Below, piece after piece: positions 23,329 to 36,900 of a DNA stretch of 64,000 nt. The notes beneath the pieces are model-generated. The model worked only from the letters and a program-made list of their open reading frames with translations, was not told the origin of the DNA and did no database searches. The position numbers and the translations under genes were made by a program. Source of the stretch: Pampus argenteus (Eukaryota > Chordata > Actinopteri > Scombriformes > Stromateidae); the NCBI GenBank assembly GCA_036937835.1, contig CM072870.1, positions 16,897,501 to 16,961,500 of the forward strand, read 5' to 3'. Every line of letters starts with the position of its first letter. Within the stretch, counting starts at the first letter, position 1.

Positions 23329-25137
23329 ATGAACTCCTTGAATTTCTGCGGGCAGTCCAGCGGAGGAGTGTATCCCCTCGGAGGAGTAAACTCAATGCTG
23401 TTCGACCTGCACCACCAGATGGCGGAGCAGTACCACGTTTACTCTGCAGCCAGCCCCGCAGTGCAAACCCTCTCTGTGGCTGAGAGACTGGCAGGTAGGT
23501 CACCAGGGTCCTGCACATGATAGACAAAGTAACCTATTTACTGGAGATTGTTTTTTAATCAGCATTTGATTTCTTAGTATACAAACAAAATATACAATAT
23601 AATCATAGCAGAACAAGTAATAATAAAACAAAAAATATTATATATATAAATATATAATATATATAATGACATTCCTCAATGCTCTGAAAAGGGCCATTCT
23701 GCATAATCGGTCATTTTAACTGTATAACTCATAATCATTTTCAATAAGTTAACTTTAAATGTGGGTATTTTACTTGTAATAGACTATATATTATATTATG
23801 ATAATGCAACTTTTACTCAAGTAAAGTATCTTTGTAGTTCTTACAACACTAAAAGACGTTTGGTTTGTGATAACAAGTGTAAACAATAGTATGTTATGAC
23901 CATTAAAACCAACAATATCAACTTAATAACTTAATACAAACTTTTAGATTAACACTAATTTCATGAATAACTGTTTTGTTTGGGGGATTTTGCCCTAAGA
24001 AGATCCTGTTTCCATATAACCAGCATCCATCTATAAAGTAAAGATGTATGTCAGCCCAACAAGTTTATTCAGCAAATAAAAATGTGACTCTAAAATCACC
24101 CCGAACTGAATTAACAGTCCACAACACAAAATAAACATGTAACTAAAAAAGTGCAAACTATTTCTCAGGGATGCTCCTTAACAGCCCTCTACTGTCTCTG
24201 AGTATATTTTGTTTCTCTCCATCCCACCAGAACTCATATTGGAGGCTCGCTATGGCAACCAGCAGAAGCAGCGCCGCAGCCGCACTGCGTTCACAGTGTC
24301 CCAGCTGCAGGCTCTGGAGAAAGCCTTCCAACAGACACAGTATCCCGATGTCGGCATGAGAGAGAGGCTGGCTGTCTGCATCAACCTGCCCGAGGCTCGC
24401 ATTCAGGTCAGCGCTCGCTCCACCCAACACCAGACTGTCACCTGAAACCGTCTCTATATAGTTGTTAATTTTTGGCCAACAATGAATTTATAAAACCCTG
24501 CTGCACAAATATTGTCTTTTTCTTTTAAGGTAAAGTGCTAAACAATCATTCGATGATCAAAATAGTTGCTGATTAATTTCCTATTGATCAACTAATCAAT
24601 TGATATTTGCAGCTCAGGTTGTGTCTTAACGTACTCTGTCTCCTCCAGGTGTGGTTCAAGAACAGGAGGGCAAAGTTTCGTAAAGGTCAGAGGTGCTCCC
24701 CGCTCTCCAGAGACCACAGTCTGGAGGAGGCGCCACATCGCAGCAAGGTGGGACAGGAGGAAGACAAACAGGACATCTCCACTTCACAGACCGGCATCCC
24801 TCCCCTTCGCTGTCCCCTGCCGGTGGATAAAAGTAGAGATCTTTGCCCCCCTCTTACCCCCTGCACAGACTCTGATGTTTCCAGGTGCCCCCTTCGACTA
24901 CACTCTCCTCCACTTTTCCCCTTCATGGCAGCGGAGCGCTACAGCCACGCACCTCACCAGCCGGTCGTAGGAATGCTATCCACCGAGTTCGCCCTCCCTC
25001 CAGTGTTTTGGCCTATCATACAGCAACATAGCTCTGCCCTGGGGGTTCCTCGGTCATCCGTTACTAAAAACAGTAACTTCTCCCTTCAGACTGCTTGTTC
25101 AAGTAAAGCTGTGCCTCACCCTCACCTGGGGTTGTAA
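23329..25137 (+). CDS. Dmbx-like paired-type homeobox transcription factor
   Basis: Three coding exons, 23329-23494, 24231-24406 and 24649-25137, join in frame to 276 aa. The homeodomain is at residues 69-128, with helix 3 VWFKNRRAKFRK carrying K50 (K118) and N51 (N119). The intron between homeodomain positions 46 and 47 is the usual paired-like position. The stretch LSVAERLAELILEARYGNQ just before the homeodomain is diagnostic of Dmbx (diencephalon/mesencephalon homeobox), where LTLAERLA..IILEARYG occurs. It differs from vertebrate Dmbx1 at many homeodomain positions (for example AFQQTQYPDVG, CINLPEARI), the linker is short and the C-terminus lacks a recognisable OAR motif. The protein is shorter than Dmbx1 (about 380 aa). 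It probably binds TAATCC-type DNA in developing brain, by family. It could be a dmbx1 duplicate or a separate ancient paralogue; no symbol is assigned. Confidence 0.88.
24541..24615 (+). repeat. Dispersed repeat (GGGCTGCAAC family), 3' fragment
   Basis: The family's right end in the homeobox gene's intron: CGATGATCAAAATAGTTGCT, GATTAATTTCC and TTTGCAGCTCA. Confidence 0.6.
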
Positions 25138-25516
25138 CTGTGGACTTTCAGAAACAGCATTTCAGCTCCATGTGTACACCTGCAGCTGACCTGTGTGGGA
25201 GGTAACTGCCTTTTTCCTGTGAATACAGGCAAGCACTAAATATACATTACTGTTTTCTAAAGGGATGCAAAGCTGTACAGACACATTGTTTGATTTTTTT
25301 TTTTTCAAATTAACATCTACACAAAGGTTGCTTCCTGTTATCTGCTGTCTTCTTCACCATTATATCACTATATGTATTATAAAACAGGCTATAAGTCATG
25401 TAACATGTAACATACCGATGTGAAATATTGATATTTGTACATCAATTTTTTGTTTTTTCCCCCTGTTTGTTGTGAGGCTGTATAAGACTTCTTGGCAGCG
25501 GGATGGGTTTCCCTCA

Positions 25517-25522
25517 ATTAAA
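25517..25522 (+). terminator. Poly(A) signal of the Dmbx-like gene
   Basis: ATTAAA 380 bases after the stop codon in an otherwise non-coding 3' UTR (25138 to about 25545). An AATAAA near 25774 is an alternative. Confidence 0.4.
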
Positions 25523-25896
25523 AAGTATTTTGGGACACATTCATGAGCAACTATTTAGTAGAAGGCTCTAATTCAATATTATCATGCATTGGCAGTGGAA
25601 CTTTAATTGTGATATGATAATAACATGTTATCATTTTACAAGATTCAATTGCACAGATTGAGTATTTCAAGTGAACTGTAATTAAATTAAATTAAATATC
25701 TAAATCATGCAGCCAGCAAGTCAGACAAAGTGAGAATATTTTGTAAAGGAAAACTGGTCAATGACGTCAATGAATAAACAGGTTTATACTTCACTTCCTG
25801 GGTCAGAGACCTACAATATGATCAAAATTCCTCTATAAAATGCTCTGTAAAAATACACATTATAATTGACCAAATGTATTCAAATCATTTACTTTT

Positions 25897-26018
25897 CCTG
25901 ACGAACAGTCTCAAACTCAAAGATAATCAAATTATTATTATAAGAGCAGACCAGAAAAACCTGCAGATTTTCAAAATTGTTGCAGATTAATTTTCTTTTC
26001 GATGAATGTTACAGCTCT
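25897..26018 (+). repeat. Dispersed repeat (GGGCTGCAAC family), 3' part
   Basis: Contains the right-end block TTGTTGCAGATTAATTTTC, CTTTTCGATGAATG and TTACAGCTCTA, preceded by eroded internal sequence. Confidence 0.5.
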
Positions 26019-26180
26019 ACAGAGTGGGTGATCTCTCTAGTGTCCACCACTTTTTGTCAACTGAAATATAAACATATGGACAGATTTTAAATTTAGTCCA
26101 GATAAGTTTAGATTTGATCTGTCAAAATATGAAAGAGTTAGATATGTCGGCTTTTGCTTTAGAGTTTAAATGGTAAAGGT

Positions 26181-26640
26181 AACAATGGTGGTACATATGA
26201 GTCCTGCATTAAAAATCCTACTTAAGTAAGCACACAACTATAAAGTATTAAAGTACTGATATATTATTATATATGACATCATTAGATGATTAATACTGAA
26301 GCATCAGTGTTGGAGCAGCATGTTACTGTTGTAGCTGCTGGAGGTGGAGCTAGTTTCAACCACTTTATATACTACAGTTAGCTAGTTTAATCCAGTGGTT
26401 CCCAACCTAGGGGTTGGGCCCTCCAAAGGGTCACCAGATAAATCTGAAGGGTCATGAGATGAGAGATGGGAGAGAAAATAAGAAAAAACAAAGTTCTGAC
26501 ATACAAATCTGTTTTAGATTCTCTAATAATTGATTTTTGGTGAAATATTGGATCATAATGAAACCATATGAGAAGTAGCAACTCAGACATCTGAAATGTG
26601 ACCCAGACGACATATTGCTTTTTGTAAGACCAAACGACCA
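26181..26640 (+). repeat. Interspersed repeat with 'AGTCCTGCATT' and 'GTGGTTCCCAACCT' segments
   Basis: The first part, to about 26384, has the words GAGTCCTGCATTAAAAATCC and TACTTAAGTAAG and is related to 58712-58992. The second part starts AGTGGTTCCCAACCTAGGGG, contains AAGGGTCACCAGATAAATCT and GAAATATTGGATCAT, and ends near TTTTTGTAAGACC. I recall both segments as frequent teleost interspersed repeats. No intact ORF. Confidence 0.65.
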
Positions 26641-27099
26641 TCACCATCACACAAAACAAAGCAACAGTCGAACAAGTAAATAAAAAGAAATATATAAACA
26701 AAGATTTTGTGTTTACATAAGTTCTGATTGTTGAGAAAGTAGTTAGGCACTTCTGTGGTTTTTCATATATTTAGTTTTTGTTTATATTTCAGGTATAATT
26801 TAGCTTTTAACTGTATTGTTTATTTTTACCTTTTTTTCCTTATTGTTTCCTATAACACTTTAATTTTCTTTTGGGATTCATAAAGTATTTATATATTTAT
26901 TTATCTAAGCAACAAACTGGGTGGACATTTAGAAATTTTGCATCACATCACAAATAAATAAAAAAAATACAATAAACTTATATAAAGGAACTGTTCTTGA
27001 TTCGGAAAAATACAGTTATATCATATAAATTATACAATTATATCATGTAAAAGTATATATGAGTTACGCATATGTTTTGCTTTATTCACCAACCCATTT

Positions 27100-27276
27100 G
27101 CGTCAGTTTTTCTGCGCAGTAGTGCTGCGTGAGTGTGACGCTGTGCTCGAATATTGGCAGCTGAGGGAGGCTTAAAGAGACAACAGCAAAATCATACCAA
27201 CTTGAGGACAAGACAAATGAAATGAGAACGACTCCTGCATACGAACAGCCATGACTTCGACAGCTTACCTTTAAAG
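27100..27276 (+). promoter_or_regulatory. csnk1g2: csnk1g2 promoter and non-coding first exon
   Basis: CpG content rises from about 27100 (GCGTCAG, TGCGCAG, GTGACGCTG). A good donor, TTTAAAG|GTAACC, ends a non-coding exon at 27276. The next exon begins at 30355 after TTACTTGCAG. The transcription start is not resolved. Confidence 0.5.
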
Positions 27277-30200
27277 GTAACCTGCTCTTTTCTTTGGTGG
27301 CAGAAACTCACTCGAAGCGGTTGTTTTTTGAAGACGTCGTCTCGCCGTATTTTAACGTTGTTGCTAATGTTTCGTGTGCTAGCTGAGCGGTAAGAGCCCA
27401 GGCTGCCGTTGGTGACCAGTCGGTTGTTTAGGATTAAGGAGTTGCCCGGCAGTGGTCAGGATATTAAGGGCTATATATCTGGAATTTTAACTCAAAAACG
27501 ACTCTATAGTGTAAAACAAGGACCCCGTTTATCACACGGTTACTACAGTCGACAACATTAGTAACAGCGTCGCTTAGGAGAGTTATTTCTCAGCTATTAA
27601 GCATTTACCAACTAACCAGGTTCGTGTAACGTTACTTCAGGGAATGTCAATCAATCAATGAATATTTCATTGCCTGTCCTGCTTCGACTTGTTCACATTG
27701 AATTAACTGGTTCGCTTGTGTGCTTATGATACGGTGTAGTGAGCAGATTAACGCAGGTTTTTTTTGTGTTTTTTTTTTTTGATCAGGCCAAGAGGAGCGG
27801 TGTTTTTGATAGGTGCTAGCTGAGTTAGCTTGATAGCTAAGACGAGAAGATCAACGTCCAATGATTAACGATTCATTTAATGACAACTGTGTGTGCTGTT
27901 GGTATGTATACATCATAGGAAAAGTGATTAACAGACACGAATTGCCTACGAATGAAAGATATGAAGCTAACTTGAGCATGCTAACTAACGTCAGGACAGC
28001 TGCTGAGTATCTGGCCTTGTCCGCCGACATAACACTAGCCAGCGTTAACTAGTCTCATGTTAACGATATATCAGCTATTCTGGAGGCTTTTATCGTCGGG
28101 GTTTGTTAGTAAGATGTCGTTTTTGTTTTTCCCTTCGTGTTTATTCGGGTACTTGGGATGAAGCTAACGTTAAATGACAGCTGCCAGTTAGCTAACATTG
28201 GATCAAACTGGCATGTTTTGCACCGGGGTAAATGTAACTAACGTTGTGAGATGAATATTTATCGTGAATTTAAGGCTCTCTGTGGGTAGTTGGGTTTATA
28301 TCTGTAACGTTTCGACTTGACTATGTCGTGTTATTGCTAGCTAACCTAGCTGTATTATGGCAAGCTGACGTTTCACTGTGTAACCCATGAAGTCCTTTTA
28401 GCGTTTATGATATTATTTTTTAAGTGCCACATCGAAATCTAAAATACGTGGTTAACCACGTAGTATCTTTTAAACAAATTGAAATCAAACAGCTGACTTG
28501 GGTAAAAAAAACAAAAACAAAACACAACTTCCTGATTTTTGTCTAGCCATTTGCCAAAACTGCCAAAAGTAACCTGAGGCAAAAAAAATGTTTATTTATT
28601 AGGTAGATGTTGTTTTCCACGGACATATTTGTCCTTTCTAATATACAATCATATACATAGTTTCTTTGCTTCTAATATATGGACTAGTAGTGTCATTTTT
28701 TTGTGGTCACCTTGACAAGTCAAGTGCTTTGCATAGTGCACCTTGTCATTTCAGTAATTGTTGTAATAATTATTTACCTACCTCATTCTAATCTTGTGAC
28801 CAGGTAGGCTAGTCTCTCCTTATTTCCTACAGAAAGTATTTCCATGCATCATGCTGCGAGGAAGACATGCCAGTGGAATGATTGACTGTGTACATGGTTT
28901 AAATGTTTTCTTTTTCTCATGTGGGGATTTTCAGTGGATTGTCTCTGTGTGCTGTTTCATTGTTCGTTTACTCTATGCCCTTCAAAACATTTGTTGTTAG
29001 GATGTTAGGATATTGTAGCTTTGCATCTTGAAATTTGTATAATAAACCTAGTTTGTGTAGAGCAGATTGGAAAAATAAATCATATGTGTGATTCGTTCAA
29101 CAATCAAAATGATTTCACACGATAGTTTACCGTATGCTTGCCTGATAATGCTGTGTCTTAGTCATGTGATATTACTTCTTAGCCATCAGATACAGATGAG
29201 CTAACTGTAGACTAGACTGTATCCACATCCTTCCAATAATATGCTTCCCAATGATGCAAATGTTACAATGAGATGAGGCATTACAGCCGTCATTGATCCA
29301 TGTAAGTGCCTTTCCATAGTAAAGAGTAGCTGTCCATCACTACTGTCTGCATTACCTGCTCTCTTCAGCACCACCAACCTCTTAGATCATGGATGTAGGA
29401 GATTTAGCAGCTTTGGACAGAGACGTCTGCATGCAATTATTAGTTACACAGAGATGGTAACAAATGATGGTTGTAATTGATGTTGTTTGTGCGTGGCGTT
29501 GACATCTTGTCCTGTCTTGTTGACGTCTTGTTTTTTTACACACTGTATAAACACCCTACCTAAGAGAAGACGTATGTATTTGTCTAATTATGGCCTGTAA
29601 ATGTATATTTATACATGTAGTGTCCACATCTCCCCTCACTGTACTGAGTTTGTATTAATATGAGGATCTACACACCTGCCAAAACAGTTGAACCTCAGAC
29701 ACTCAGACAAGAAATTAATCTCTAATATGTATGTGTTTATTATATAATCAAAATACATCTTTGTGATCTACAAATTTTCCTAAAGGCACTGGGTTTTTGA
29801 CTTTCAGAAAAACAAGTTGAAATATAAAATGGGTCTTTTTTTTTCTTTCTTTCTCTTACATCCAAAGTCCACTGTGGAATGTTTCTGCTCATATTGATTA
29901 CTTTATTGAATTGAGCAAGATCTCATTTCAGCTGTAGTAAGGAAAAGCCACAGTAGACATAATATGATCTTCAAGTAAAAGGTTTAAGATTTTTTCCCCC
30001 TAAAATTTTAATCTCTTAATGGCCACGAAGTGTTATGCGAACAGATAATGATTGATTTACTTAGTGTCTGATATTTTGCCTTGTATTGATTGCTTTACAA
30101 CTTATGTGTATATAGTATTTGACAGTACATTTCATTATAAGTGTAGATTGGGATATCCACTACATTGACTTAGTAAATGTAGTGAATATTTGTTTTCTTC

Positions 30201-30354
30201 ATATTTTAACTTCTTTAAACTGTAAAACAGGCCACAGGATATTATCGGTTTAAATAATGAGTAACTTTAGTCTTCCGTGCTGTGCTGTTGTTACCGGTAA
30301 CACAGGGAAGTCTGTATCATAGCCTATGGACTAATTTCTGTCTGTTACTTGCAG
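27277..30354 (+). other. csnk1g2: csnk1g2 intron 1
   Basis: About 3.1 kb between the non-coding first exon and the ATG-containing exon. The first 1.1 kb is relatively CpG-containing, with many GCTAAC/GTTAGC words (for example 27960-28210), as often seen downstream of fish CpG-rich promoters. No coding exon seen. Confidence 0.55.
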
Positions 30355-30939
30355 ATATCCAGTTGACATCAAACCCATCCGTTACCTGCCTGGCTCATCA
30401 TTGGTTTGCTGTAACTTTGGGTTAACTCCTTTGCTGTGGCCCTGCAACATGGAGAGTGTCCACTGTGTCACTGAAGGCTGACCAAAAGGAATGAGGCACT
30501 CCAGAAGATGTTCCCAAGTGGCCTTGTGGATGCAGTAGCTGGCTTTTGGAGTGCTTTTTTATGACTAGTATTGTATGTGTGTGTCTGTGGGCACATCCTA
30601 GCACAACCTGCCTATTCTTCAGGCAGGGACATGCTACTCTGAGACTGGAGCTAAGGCAACACACAAGAAAGGAACCCCTCTGGTAAACAAGGATCAAGAA
30701 AAAAGGGAAGTGCTCAGCAAAGGAACTTTCTGATAGACACACAGGGCACTTCAGCTGTAATTTCAGCTCATTTAAGTGTCTTCTGAACCATTGCACATTT
30801 TAACAGCAACACCTTTCCTCTGTCTTGTGAGATTTGTCTCCCTCCCCCTCCCTAAAGCATCCTCTGTCGTTGTTATTGGAGTTTCTATGGTTTGCATGGC
30901 TGGAGAATAACCGTGGAGAGGCCAGGGTATCACAAGCTT
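30355..30939 (+). promoter_or_regulatory. csnk1g2: csnk1g2 5' leader with upstream ORFs
   Basis: A 585-base leader in the same exon as the start codon. It contains short uORFs, including ATG 30449 to TGA 30481, ATG 30491 to TAG 30538, an overlapping ATG at 30508, and ATG 30896 to TAA about 30910. They may lower translation of the main ORF. Confidence 0.5.
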
Positions 30940-33900
30940 ATGGATTTTGATAAGAGAGGGGGCAAGGGAGAGACAGAGGAAGGGAAAAAGATGTCTAAGA
31001 CAGCAGGCGGCAGGACTGGACATGGTGGCCGGAGTTCAGGGACCAATTCTGGAGTTCTTATGGTTGGCCCAAACTTCCGTGTTGGTAAAAAAATCGGCTG
31101 CGGGAACTTTGGAGAACTGCGGCTGGGAAAAAATCTCTATACTAACGAATATGTGGCCATCAAATTGGTAAGTGCACTCTCAGGATTTGTGTGAAATTTA
31201 AATTTCATTTCACTCATTTAAACACACCCGTTTTCTGTATCTCTCCATTAGCATTCAGGATTCATCTTAACAGTTTTCTTTTGTGCTTTTGAGAAGTAAA
31301 ACTAAAAAAAAAAGTTATGTACAGCAGAGCCTCTGCAGTTGAGTGACCCAGTTGAGACAGACACAGGAAGTAAATATGAACTCTCACCTACACCCCTTCT
31401 TCTTCTCCAACAACTTGTTAATGAGTCAACCATGCTCTGCTCGTGTTTATCAAAGAGGTGAAGAACAATAAGCTGAGACTAGATTGAATAATATCTTACA
31501 CCATGTTTTTTGTTTTTCCATTGAGGTGCAGTCAACATTTTTCCTCCTTGTCAATAAGAGGGCAAACTGAAAGTAAACAGCAGAAAGTGTATTTTGTGGC
31601 TTTGAGGATTTTATGAAATTAGACACTCGATATAAAACTAGATACTTTGCAAAAAAAAGTGATTTGTCAAACTTCTGACTTTTCGTGCATTTAGTGAAAA
31701 ACCACATGAAATGTCAAAACCTGCTTTTGATTGTTCGATTCTGCGCCAGATTGACTGAGCTGCTCAACCATTTCCTCTGCACGTAAACGGATTTTCTTTG
31801 CAACTTGTAGTGCTTTGATCACTGGCATATATTCTGACAGTGCATTCATGTAAGCATAGCCCAACCCAGATTCTAGTTAAGTAGTCATACTGAAGTTGAC
31901 GGAGGTTAGGCGTCACCTTAACCACAGCTACACTGGTCTGTGTATGATTATTCCTACATTTGTATCTCCCAGGGAGGTCATTATCTCTGAACGGGCATTC
32001 ACTGAAGTCTTTGTTAACCACATAGAAGGCAGAGGTTAGCAAACAGCTGTAATTGCAGTTCTCCTCTCCTCTGAAATCTTTAGTTGTGCTCGCTGCCTCT
32101 CCCCTTGCCTGTGAACCCTCCCATCTGTTTGGGTATTTTTATCCCCATGGTGTCCAGCTATATCTGGATCTGGCATTAGGGCCATAACACTGCTCCATGG
32201 ATCTTGTGGCCCACTGGACCCAGCGTTTATCTAAATGTACCATACTAGAGGAGGAAGTGTGCTAATGGTGGATTATATTGTCAACATGTACTTGACACAC
32301 TGGACACTTATTGTTTAGATGGTTTTTTTGGCCTGAACACTAGTGTTGTTGGGTCTGACATGAAAAGGGCTTCTCTTATGTCAATAGTCAGGCTAACCCA
32401 GACTCTAGCACAGTTGTCTGTCCACATGTTAATGTCTGTCCCTGATCTCACAGCTCTCCGGGGTAACCCAGTGAATGTCACTGCCTGTTAAGTTAGGCCT
32501 CTGTTTTGTCAGAGGCTGTTACTGAGCTCTTCCTTATGGACTAAAACAAATAATAGCCCTGTTATCTACAGCCACCTGCTAACACATGCTTAACATGAGT
32601 AGTGTCTCCTCAAATTCTAACTCATAGATGATGTGTGTGATGCATCAGATAATTATTAAGTACGTTATGAAGTTTGATAGCATCCCATTTTTAATTGGAT
32701 AAGAATTAAGAAAATATTGGTAAGTACAATGAATCATTCATGAGAAATTAAGTTGCATATTCAGGCTACAACTGCAGCTAACTACAATTATTGTTTAATT
32801 TATCTTAATCTTTTTATTTCTTTAACTAATCCTTTTTAGAGAAATGTCAGTGGTGAAGAATGAATCACAATTTACCAAGGAGTCCAAGGTGACGTCTTCA
32901 TAAAGCTTGTTTTGTACAACAGCAGTCCAAAACCTAAATATATTAAATTTATGATTAGGTAAAAACAAGAAAAGCAGCAGTTCCTCATATACACAATCCT
33001 CTCAAAACTCCTCTAGTCATTCATAGCAGGAAGGGGCAAAAGGTAAATCCTAACAGCTGGTCTCAGTGAAAGTCTTACGGAAGTATGTCAGTTATTACTT
33101 TTTACTGGTTAAAGGTTGTTCTTGATCTAAGATAAGGCAGTGGCTTTAGTAAAATTAAACTTTATCTGGTTGGTTACAACTAGCTTAATCTCTCCTTGTT
33201 GTAATGTAATGAATGTTAGGGACAAACTCTGGAGGACAGCACATAGTGATTACTCAGTGTTTAATGGTTGTTTAATGTGCTGAGTGTCTTGTGTACTGAC
33301 TTGCAGAGTTGGGTCTTTTGGGTGGTGTCTACCAGCACCTGGGACAAAGGTGAATGCCAGTGTCACCCTCCTCCACCACGTGATGGCAGAGCTAGAGATG
33401 TACGGCAGAACAGTGCACTAGATCCTCTGTTAGTGGATCAAGAACTGCTGTGAATGTTGCTGCGAAAAGCAAGAGAGAAGGGGGAAACTGCTGAGTGCTG
33501 AAAGGTCGTCTTTGTTAGCAGGCCGTGTCGACACACAGTGGTTCAGTCTTTGGTTCAGCTGGGTGCTTTTCTCACACTGACAAACGCCTGTGTAATAGAG
33601 GCAGGACTGTATAGCCACTGCTGTATGTGCACTGCAGGCTTTACTCCCAGAGGGAGATCCCAGTGTCTTAAAGAAACACCACCATTTAATGTCTGCTACT
33701 ACAACTACCACTCATCCTACTCATTTAAATGGTTATGAGTCTTTATTTTCTTATCCACCATCATTACTTCCATCCTATCATGGCATGGTGATGTAAACGT
33801 CCACTGAAAGAATGACTATCTAATTCTCAATAACTTTTTCCCAAAATGTTTTACACATTACTGTTTTACACAGTTTTCAACTGTGCTCATCATCTTTCTG

Positions 33901-36900
33901 CCTCTATGTTCAGACTACTGTCTTCTCAAGGTCATCTGTCCCTCTTAACCCCATCATTGTGTTTGTGTTAGGTTCAGGATACACACACCCATCTAATCCA
34001 TTCTTCGGGCTCAGAGAGCTTATTGAATTGGTTTTCACTGACATTTCCACCAGTCCACTCTGCAAACAGTTGGAATTACAATCTTTACAGCTTGTATTTC
34101 ATTATATCCTCATGTCTCGTAGTTGATCATTCACTGACAGATCAGAGGTGCCCGTGAGACATGACGCCTGCACAGATGGTATTATCAGTAGTAAGTAATA
34201 AATCAGTTACAGGCTTCTATTTGTGGTGATGAGTACCTTTGACCATGACAAGTGGTTGTAATATCTGCCCAACGTGGGAGGAGATTGATAAGTGAATCTT
34301 ATAGTATAGAGACTTGTTATACGGCACAGTGGCTCCCTGTGGCCCAGTGAGAGGGGGTGATACTGGAGTGACCATATAGATGACAAACCCTGTAAACACA
34401 GAGGCTTACTGTACATTGTGTGCCTGACATGTACATACAAAGCAGTGTTTTACCCTATGCATGGTAGCAGTGCTTTGTCAAAGAAAGGATAGATTTCAGA
34501 CATGCAATTTAAATTAAACTCTAGCCACAAACAATCCAAGTCCAGGCATCTCATTTTAAGCCTGTGACTCCAGTTGGTCCAGCTGAAATGACACAGCCAG
34601 ATTTTATCAGCTGTGTCTAATTAAGGTTAAATCCTTAGTTGGCAAACTAATCAATCCAATCAGCAATCGGCACAAGCCTAATGTATAGAAAAATGTATAT
34701 ATAGTGTAGGATGTGTATATATTTGTATGTATAGGGAAGGGTGAAATGTCTCTGGCAGACTTTTGTTTTCTCTGGCTGAGTCACTGATGCAGAGGCATGA
34801 GAGTGAGGCAGTTTATATGAGTGAAGCCTCTCACAGTGCTGGTCAGTCGTGATTCTCTGAAGGAAATCTGAGGTGTTGTATCCAACTCTCCTGCCTGCCT
34901 CCCACTGAAGCATAAGCAGCTCTTGTTGCAGTGTAGCTCAGCAGATTACACCAGCTCGCCATGAGGCAGTTGTCGAAAAACTGTGAAGGCACAAAAGCTC
35001 TATCAGCATGTTTGGTTGGAATTAAAGTGACATTTTGACGATTTAAGTTCTTCTCTACCCTGCTTGGGCTCTCAGGAGAGCATGCTGGGCTGACTGAATG
35101 AATAAATCCTTGGATGTCAACAGCATGTAAAAACCTACCTTCAGTCAACTAGCTAATCCTCTAATGAATCAGTAGTCAGCATCAACACAGTACGTTCACA
35201 CAGGCACTTTGTTTTTTTTTTTGAGGATGATTTAGTAGCTGCCATAACCTGCACAGGAGGGTCTAAATGTTGATGACTAGAGTAGCTATAAGAACAGTGT
35301 CAGTATTTAATGTAGAAATGCATGAGTGTAAACTGAGGCTGCACAGAAAAATGGTTAGGATGTGGGCAGAAGTGTACGTCCTGGTTCATAGCAAAACAAT
35401 TATATTATTTATATTTGATGAGTTTCTCTTCTATTCTCGTTGTTTTTGCAAGCTTGCATGTGATGTTCTAGACTGTAGCAAAGTTTACCCGTCTCTCCTT
35501 TTTTTGGATGATTATGACTGCCATGAATTGACACTGCACTGTCTTCACTTTTTTATAACATCACAATTGATGTAGTAGACCAGAGCCAAAAAAAAACCCA
35601 AACCAGAATCTGATGATGGTAATTTGAAGCCAAAGTGACCACTGGTCTTTCTTCCCACATGGTTGCTTTAGTTGTTTGTTGAGGATCATTGGCTTCCTAT
35701 ACTGTACTGCAGTCTGGGAAGATACATGTGAAAAAGTGTTACAAATCATACATTGATCAGCTGATGTGAATGTGAAGACTCTTAAATCTAATATATGCTG
35801 CGCAAAATGTAACTGAAGTAGATCCATAACAATCAAAAATATATCTCATTGTGCTATTATTTAGTGACTATACTGTCTTACTTATTACTCTTCACTATGT
35901 CATAACCCAGTAGAACATTTTTATTGGGTACAAGCTCAAAGTTAAACAAATCAGGTGGTGCACAATACAATACATTATACTTCTGCCACACCTTGCTCTT
36001 TTAAATGACAAAGGAGACTTGCCTCTTGGCTACTTGAGTGGAACATCCCATGACTGGCAACATAGTGAGTTTCCTATGACTGTAATAGCTGAACTCAGCA
36101 TGTTTAAAATGCCAGCCCACTTTACATAGAATATTTGAAAACTGTCAATTTCACTGGCACTGTTTTATAGATTTATTTATTTATTTTTTGTAATCTTGTA
36201 CAAACAAGCATTAGTAAAAAGTCTTCAGTGAACATCAAAATAAAATCTGAAGAATTAGTTTTTATTTACAGTAATTATGAAACATACATCTCTAAGATCC
36301 ACCAAAAGCCTGATAATGATAGGACACATGATATTCTGACGGCTGTGGAAGCCCAATGAGAAAACATGATACAGCATTAATTGCCTTGATGCTACCGCTC
36401 CTTTGATTTAGCTGTGCTGCACCTCTCCCACTTCAATTCTGAATTGGCATACAAAGTGAACTAAGGTCACAAGCCACGACTACTCCAGTGTACAAAAAAA
36501 GTCTCTATAACATACAATTGATGTCTAATTCTGGTGGATTCAAGTGTCTGATTATTACACTGGGTATTTAGAGCAGCTGATGGCTCCATCTGGGCATGTT
36601 AAATCCGAACTGAAACAGGAGAAGCGCTGGTCACCGGCCAGCTGTTGCTCTCTGACACCGCTCCCTCCTTAACACCACCTTCCAACCGTAGACACCTCGG
36701 ATCATAAAGACTGCTTCAATAAAGAGACACTCACGCACCACACACATCAATCTTCTCCATTTGTTTGAGCCGTACAGTTAGCCGTCACAATCATTAATAC
36801 TCTTATTAATAGAGTAGAGATGTTGACATTTGAGTACCTCTGTCTATGAGTTCAGTCACATTGCCTGTTGCATATTGTGAAACGGTTTACCGGTAGTCAA

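Larger units (their letters stand above)
25546..27050. other. Intergenic region homeobox gene-csnk1g2
   Basis: AT-rich DNA with no supported gene. Much of it is repeat-derived (25897-26018 and 26181-26640); the rest, about 26660-27050, is low-complexity T/A-rich sequence. Confidence 0.6.

Noticed and set aside
26387..26701. Antisense 104-codon frame near 26.5 kb
   Set aside because: It lies inside an interspersed repeat and has no transposase or other protein features.
33304..33455. Possible extra csnk1g2 exon after CTTGCAG
   Set aside because: Has an acceptor, but the sequence matches nothing in the CK1 gamma family and the known flanking exons join in frame without it.
35267..35575. 102-codon frame in csnk1g2 intron 2
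   Set aside because: Cys/Phe-rich chance composition, no acceptor/donor pair and no homology.
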